From: an uncultured Endomicrobiia bacterium
GTDB lineage: Bacteria > Elusimicrobiota > Endomicrobiia > Endomicrobiales > Endomicrobiaceae
NCBI GenBank assembly: GCA_938040055.1
Contig: CALHWY010000012.1
Span: 186,001-250,000 of the forward strand
DNA: 64,000 bases
Reading direction: 5' to 3'
Shown here: positions 60,451 to 64,000 of the stretch, piece after piece
Layout: each line of letters opens with the position of its first letter
How positions within the stretch are numbered: the stretch's first letter is position 1
The notes under the pieces: model-generated
What the model was told of the DNA's origin: nothing
Database searches by the model: none
The model's input: the letters and a program-made list of their open reading frames with translations, nothing else
Made by a program: the position numbers and the translations under genes

Positions 60451-60990
60451 ATGATTAGAATAAGACCATATAATTCAGAAGATTCTAAAACGATACTTTC
60501 GTGGTGCAAAGATGAAAAAGCCTTTTATCAATGGACAGCGGGAGTACTTGGAAGTTATCCGATTACACAAAACGAATTCAAATTTGTTGAATCGACAATG
60601 CCTTTCACTGCTTTTGATGAAACCGGAATTATCGGTTTTTTTACGCTAAGAAATTTATGTGAATCATTGGATGTATTGCGTTTCGGATTTATTATTGTTC
60701 ATCCGGACAAGAGAGGATTAGGTTACGGGAAAGCGATGATGCGCTTGGGATTGAAATTCGCTTTTGATATTTATAGCGCAACAGAAGTTACTCTTGGAGT
60801 TTTTGAAAACAATCATAGCGCTTATTACTGTTATAAGTCCGTGGGTTTTCTTGATGCAGAACGTGATGAAATTGAAAAATACGTCATAATGGGTGAAGAA
60901 TGGAAATGCAAAGAGATGAAAATCATCCGCCGTCGGAAAACGGGTTTGCGGCGATTATATCGGCATATAATACGGAAAACAAATAAATAA
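60451..60990 (+). CDS. GNAT-family N-acetyltransferase, probably imported
   Basis: A 179-residue acetyltransferase. The acetyl-CoA signature is FGFIIVHPDKRGLGYGKAMMRLGLKFAF; LGVFENNHSAYYCYKSVGFLDAE gives the C-terminal half. The substrate is unknown (amino group of a small molecule or protein). The DNA is more AT-rich and uses other codons than its neighbours, which suggests transfer from a low-GC bacterium. The last 25 or so codons after EWKCKEMK (RRRKTGLRRLYRHIIRKTNK) read like host DNA, as if the original end was replaced. Confidence 0.75.
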   Translation: MIRIRPYNSEDSKTILSWCKDEKAFYQWTAGVLGSYPITQNEFKFVESTMPFTAFDETGIIGFFTLRNLCESLDVLRFGFIIVHPDKRGLGYGKAMMRLGLKFAFDIYSATEVTLGVFENNHSAYYCYKSVGFLDAERDEIEKYVIMGEEWKCKEMKIIRRRKTGLRRLYRHIIRKTNK

Positions 60991-61127
60991 AAACGCCGGC
61001 GGGGCTATTGTTAAACAACATCAGGATGTATTTTGGAGCGGTTATCGCGCATATTTTTCGATTCGCGCGGATGCCGGCGGAAATTGCGGCAATGAAGACC
61101 GATTATTTAAATTTCAATTAAATTTCA

Positions 61128-61470
61128 ATGCGGACAGGACGGTTGAAAACGGCGTCAAGCAAAGAATATTTGGATTTTATTTTGGAACAATTATCCGGGT
61201 TGGAGGATATAAGCTGCACAGCGATGATGGGAGAATATATTCTATATTACAGAGGCAAAATCGCCGGCGGAATATACGATGACATACTGCTTGTGAAAGC
61301 TGTGAAATCGGCAATGGATTATATGCCGAACGCGAAATATGAGCTGCCGTATGAAGGCGCAAAAAAAGATGCTGTCGGCGGATAATGTCGATAACAAAGA
61401 GTACTTGACGGGATTATTTAACGCTATATTCAATAAATTACCGACCCCAAAGCCCAAAAAGAAAAAATAA
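61128..61470 (+). pseudogene. TfoX-like gene with lost start and a frameshift
   Basis: The frame ASSKEYLDFILEQLSGLEDISCTAMMGEYILYYRGKIAGGIYDD...ELPYEGAKK matches the TfoX N-terminal domain family. Relatives begin MASSKEYLDF; here the Met position is ACG (61149-61151). The frame then stops at 61385 after a run of seven A, while in the next frame MLSADNVDNKEYLTGLFNAIF and a PKPKKKK tail continue to TAA at 61470, as in relatives. One A too many explains the break. A product begun at the ATG 61128 would be 85 residues and lack the end. Likely a decaying pseudogene that arrived with the GNAT gene. Confidence 0.75.
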
Positions 61471-61535
61471 ACAACTCCCGGCTTACCGAAACAATCGATA
61501 ATAAAATACGAAATTTTGCATAAGCAAAAGCCGTA

Positions 61536-62129
61536 TCAGTTTTTGTACTCTCTCAAAAGGTATATAAGCTTGCCCAAAATTTCATAATTCTTTGGATAAA
61601 CGGGAGGATATGCCATATTGGTTGACATAAGACAGACTTTTCCTTTGACTTTATTATAAACTTTTATGGCGGCTTCCCCGTCAACGAGAGCCACGATTAT
61701 ATCGCCGTCCGCCGGCTGGACGTTTTTTGATATTATTACCGTATCGCCTTCCACTATCGCCGAAGGCTCCATGCTGTCGCCGCGCACTTTCAGCGCAAAA
61801 CATTCCCTGTTTCTGGTAATATCGGTATTTATATACACATAATCCTGCGCGGCTTCAACAGGCTCAAGAAAAGTTCCCGCATGCACATTGCCCAAAACCG
61901 CAACGGGAGTAAATTTCTGACGGCCGGACATCTCTATACCGCGCGCAACCGATCTTTTTTTATTTAAATATCCTTTTTTTTCCAGAATTTTCAAATATTT
62001 TTGTACGGGAGCTATAGTGATATGAAATTCCGCCGCGATTTCTCTTATTGTAGGCATAGTTCCATTCTCAAAATAAAATTTTTCAATAAAATCCAGCACC
62101 GCCCGCTGTTTTTGCGTCAATTTATCCAT
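61536..62129 (-). CDS. lexA: SOS repressor LexA
   Basis: A 197-residue transcription repressor that cuts itself when RecA is activated. The N-terminal winged helix (PTIREIAAEFHITIAPVQKYLKILEKKGYL) is followed by the peptidase: cleavage bond A84-G85 in NVHAGT, nucleophile Ser119 in GDSMEP and general base Lys156 in AAIKVYN. The recognition helix differs from the usual SSPSTVHRHL form, so the operator may differ from the standard LexA box. RBS AAAGGAG. It is monocistronic. A clear operator was not found upstream. Confidence 0.92.
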   Translation of the reverse strand: MDKLTQKQRAVLDFIEKFYFENGTMPTIREIAAEFHITIAPVQKYLKILEKKGYLNKKRSVARGIEMSGRQKFTPVAVLGNVHAGTFLEPVEAAQDYVYINTDITRNRECFALKVRGDSMEPSAIVEGDTVIISKNVQPADGDIIVALVDGEAAIKVYNKVKGKVCLMSTNMAYPPVYPKNYEILGKLIYLLREYKN

Positions 62130-62576
62130 TTTTTCTCCTTTTATTATTGAAATATCGAACCGTTTTTTTCTTTCAAAAAAGTCCGCTTAAGGCAAAGCGG
62201 TTTTTCTGCCCTCCCGTCTTGCCGTTTGCACGCCGCGCGGCGCAAAATACGGATAAAAAGCCTACGTTTTCAGGCATCGGACTTTCTTTTTCTTCTTTAT
62301 TTTTGCCCGCCTTTCATTTACGTCCGGAAAAAATCAAAAACAACCGTTTTTTTGACGCCGGCTTTATATCAATCCGGAGCACAAAGATTTATCCGCGCAA
62401 AAAACTTTTCCCCGTCTATTCCCTGCTTATGCCGCGACTTTATTCTCAGTAAGAACTGCAAGCGGTTCATCGGACAGCCGGGTCTTCATTTTTTTAGTAT
62501 TAAATTTATAGCATACGCCCGTATTCCAAGTCAACTGTCTTTCTATGCCTGCTTTTTAAAATGCTATAATACGCCT
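62130..62576. other. Gene-free stretch between lexA and ogg
   Basis: 447 bases between divergent genes. The lexA RBS lies at its left edge and the ogg -10 box at its right edge. An open frame from 62226 runs in phase into ogg but its 117 codons have no family similarity. No inverted repeat typical of a LexA operator stands out. Confidence 0.4.
62565..62570 (+). promoter_or_regulatory. -10 box of ogg, leaderless arrangement
   Basis: A perfect TATAAT ends six bases before the ATG at 62577, with no Shine-Dalgarno sequence. The transcript would begin at or next to the AUG. The -35 region is poor. Confidence 0.6.
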
Positions 62577-63275
62577 ATGAAAAAAAATCCTCTAATAAAA
62601 ATAAAATTTATTAACACTCCTACGGACAATTCCGAAAATCTTTCCGGGCTTAAACGTTTCTGGAAAAATATCCGCCCTCTTATAGAACAAAGGGAAAAGC
62701 ATTTTGACAATGTATGGAAAAAAGCCGGCGATGAAGAAATTTTCGCGGAGCTTGCTTTCTGTCTTTTTACCCCCCAAAGCAAAGCCGTTTCATGCTGGGA
62801 CGCGGTAAACGTACTCGCCGGAAAAAATATGCTTTTTAAAGCTTCGGATAAAGAGATCGCTAAAGAGATAAACAAAGTGCGCTTCAGAAACAATAAAGCC
62901 GGATATCTGGTTGAAGCAAGAAAACTTTTCACGGTTAAAGGCGCGGTAAAAATAAAAGAAAAACTTTCTTCTTTTGAAAATATTTATGAACTCAGAGAGT
63001 GGCTGGTCAAAAATGTCAGGGGGATAGGCTACAAAGAAGCCGGACATTTTTTAAGGAATATAGGTATAGGAAAAGAACTGGCCATTTTGGACAGGCATAT
63101 TCTTAAAAACCTTAAAATGCTGGGCGCGGTTGAAGAAACGCCGGAAACGCTGACTAAAAAGGCTTATCTTGAAACCGAGAGAAAAATGCAGTTTTTTTGT
63201 AAAAAGGCCGGCATTCCGATGGCTCATATGGATATGCTTTTATGGTGCAAAGAAAGCGGCGGAATTTTTAAATAG
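62577..63275 (+). CDS. ogg: N-glycosylase/DNA lyase, Ogg2 type
   Basis: A 232-residue base-excision enzyme removing 8-oxoguanine, of the archaeal-type Ogg2 branch found also in some bacteria. The helix-hairpin-helix GPD core reads VRGIGYKEAGHFLRNIG with catalytic Lys153 and ILDRHILKNLK with Asp172. AFCLFTPQSKAVSCWDAV and the C-terminal PMAHMDMLLWCKESG are typical. The ATG at 62577 agrees with the family start; the longer frame upstream is not conserved. It is followed by a flavin reductase gene. Confidence 0.9.
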   Translation: MKKNPLIKIKFINTPTDNSENLSGLKRFWKNIRPLIEQREKHFDNVWKKAGDEEIFAELAFCLFTPQSKAVSCWDAVNVLAGKNMLFKASDKEIAKEINKVRFRNNKAGYLVEARKLFTVKGAVKIKEKLSSFENIYELREWLVKNVRGIGYKEAGHFLRNIGIGKELAILDRHILKNLKMLGAVEETPETLTKKAYLETERKMQFFCKKAGIPMAHMDMLLWCKESGGIFK

Positions 63276-63287
63276 AAGGAGCTTATT

Positions 63288-63797
63288 ATGGACTTGAAAC
63301 CTCTTGAAAAAGTGCAATACGGCGTTTACATCATAACTTCGGCTTACGGGGAAAATATGAGCGGACAGCTGGCGAATGCGGTTATGCAGGTTACAGCCGA
63401 ACCGGTAGAGTTTGCCGTCTGCATATCCAAGCGAAATTTTACATACGGCCTTATAGACGGCTCGGGAAAATTTGCGATAACGGCTTTGTCGCGGGAGGCT
63501 CCTTTCGAATTTATGGGCAAGTTCGGATTTAAGTCGGGCCGCGATGTCAATAAATTCGAAAATGTAAGCTATAGTCTTTCGCAAGACGGTATTCCGCTAA
63601 TTACCCAGTATGCAACGGCGGTTTATGAATTTGAAGTTATAAATAAGCTTGACGTGCAAACCCATGTAATATTTATAGGAAAAGTTAAAAATATGATTAT
63701 GGCGGATGAGAACAAAGATACAATGACTTATGAATATTATCACAAAGTCAAAGGCGGGCTTACTTCAAAAAATGCCCCCACCTTTATAAAAAAATAA
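63288..63797 (+). CDS. Flavin reductase-like FMN-binding protein
   Basis: A 169-residue protein of the flavin reductase/HRB (N-terminal domain of high-molecular-weight rubredoxin) family. The start LEKVQYGVYIITSAYGENMSGQLANAVMQVTAEP and ISKRNFTYGLI match the FMN-binding split barrel, and HVIFIGKVKNMIMADE is the closing strand. Relatives often carry a C-terminal rubredoxin domain; this one stops without it. It probably passes electrons through FMN. RBS GAAGGAGC. Confidence 0.85.
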   Translation: MDLKPLEKVQYGVYIITSAYGENMSGQLANAVMQVTAEPVEFAVCISKRNFTYGLIDGSGKFAITALSREAPFEFMGKFGFKSGRDVNKFENVSYSLSQDGIPLITQYATAVYEFEVINKLDVQTHVIFIGKVKNMIMADENKDTMTYEYYHKVKGGLTSKNAPTFIKK

Positions 63798-63907
63798 ATA
63801 AACAATGCCCTTCTGCCGGCGGTTATCCTAAAATCACGGCCCGCGCCAAAGGCGGCGGTTTAATTGCATACCGCGGTTTAATGCATACTGAACAACAGGC
63901 TTTTCCG

Positions 63908-64000
63908 GCTGAAAAACACACCTGTATAATCAGATATTCTTTTAAACATTCCGGAATAATTATCGGGGATTTCGGAAGCTGAAAAACGCGCCTATCTAAT
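63908..64000. repeat. Direct repeat at the right edge
   Basis: GCTGAAAAACACACCTGTAT at 63908-63927 (plus AAT) recurs as GCTGAAAAACGCGCCTATCT at 63978-63997 (plus AAT), four changes in 23 bases, 70 bases apart. Just before, GCGGTTTAATTGCATACC is followed by GCGGTTTAATGCATAC at about 63855-63890. The second copy ends at the window border, so I cannot say whether more copies follow. Confidence 0.5.

Noticed and set aside
62226..62576. A 117-codon in-frame upstream extension of the ogg gene
   Set aside because: It has no similarity to the family or to a signal peptide, no RBS, and the internal ATG at 62577 matches the usual N terminus with a TATAAT right before it.

Overview
The window reads as a chromosomal segment of a diderm (LPS-bearing) anaerobic-type bacterium of moderate GC. 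The evidence is LptD, KdsD, many signal-peptide beta-barrels and a Tad pilus locus. Candidate lineages are Elusimicrobiota or a related deep-branching diderm phylum; this is inference from gene content and style, because no rRNA or tRNA is present. Except for small imports, the content is core housekeeping.

Layout. From 0.2 to 25.4 kb almost all genes are on the + strand: the end of leuB, a PagP-like barrel, asd, a ChbG/YdjC deacetylase, two tandem coiled-coil membrane proteins and truA. A decayed orphan CRISPR array of I-C-like repeats follows, then two minus-strand genes (methyltransferase, beta-barrel), a lipase-like hydrolase, the miaB-slt-mutS-pilZ-mutL operon, miaA, murJ, a DUF4230 gene, a short uvrC, a sensor kinase, an MGMT-type gene, an LplA-like ligase and rlmN. 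From 26.1 to 60.1 kb every gene is on the - strand: a lipoprotein, thiME under a TPP riboswitch, the carboxynorspermidine pathway, DUF1805, GH57, several envelope proteins, a PHP phosphatase, a compact Tad pilus locus, and one long run hisD-orf-hisBHAF-hisI-trpF-kdsD-accD-folC-ROK-lptD-rfbB-ugd. The last 3.5 kb holds a foreign-looking GNAT gene and a broken TfoX gene, then lexA, an Ogg2-type DNA glycosylase and a flavin reductase.

The + and - blocks converge at about 26 kb. In the AT-rich gene-free stretch just beyond lies a 28-bp site that closely resembles a XerCD dif site. I therefore infer that the window spans the replication terminus.

Other points that stand out are: five genes whose -10 box sits 6-8 nt before the ATG, implying leaderless mRNAs; a TadZ-like pseudo-ATPase fused to the TadA/CpaF ATPase; a UvrC that stops before its helix-hairpin-helix domain; and an outer-membrane barrel carrying a long charged coiled coil. 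No cas genes, transposases, integrases, rRNAs or tRNAs were seen.
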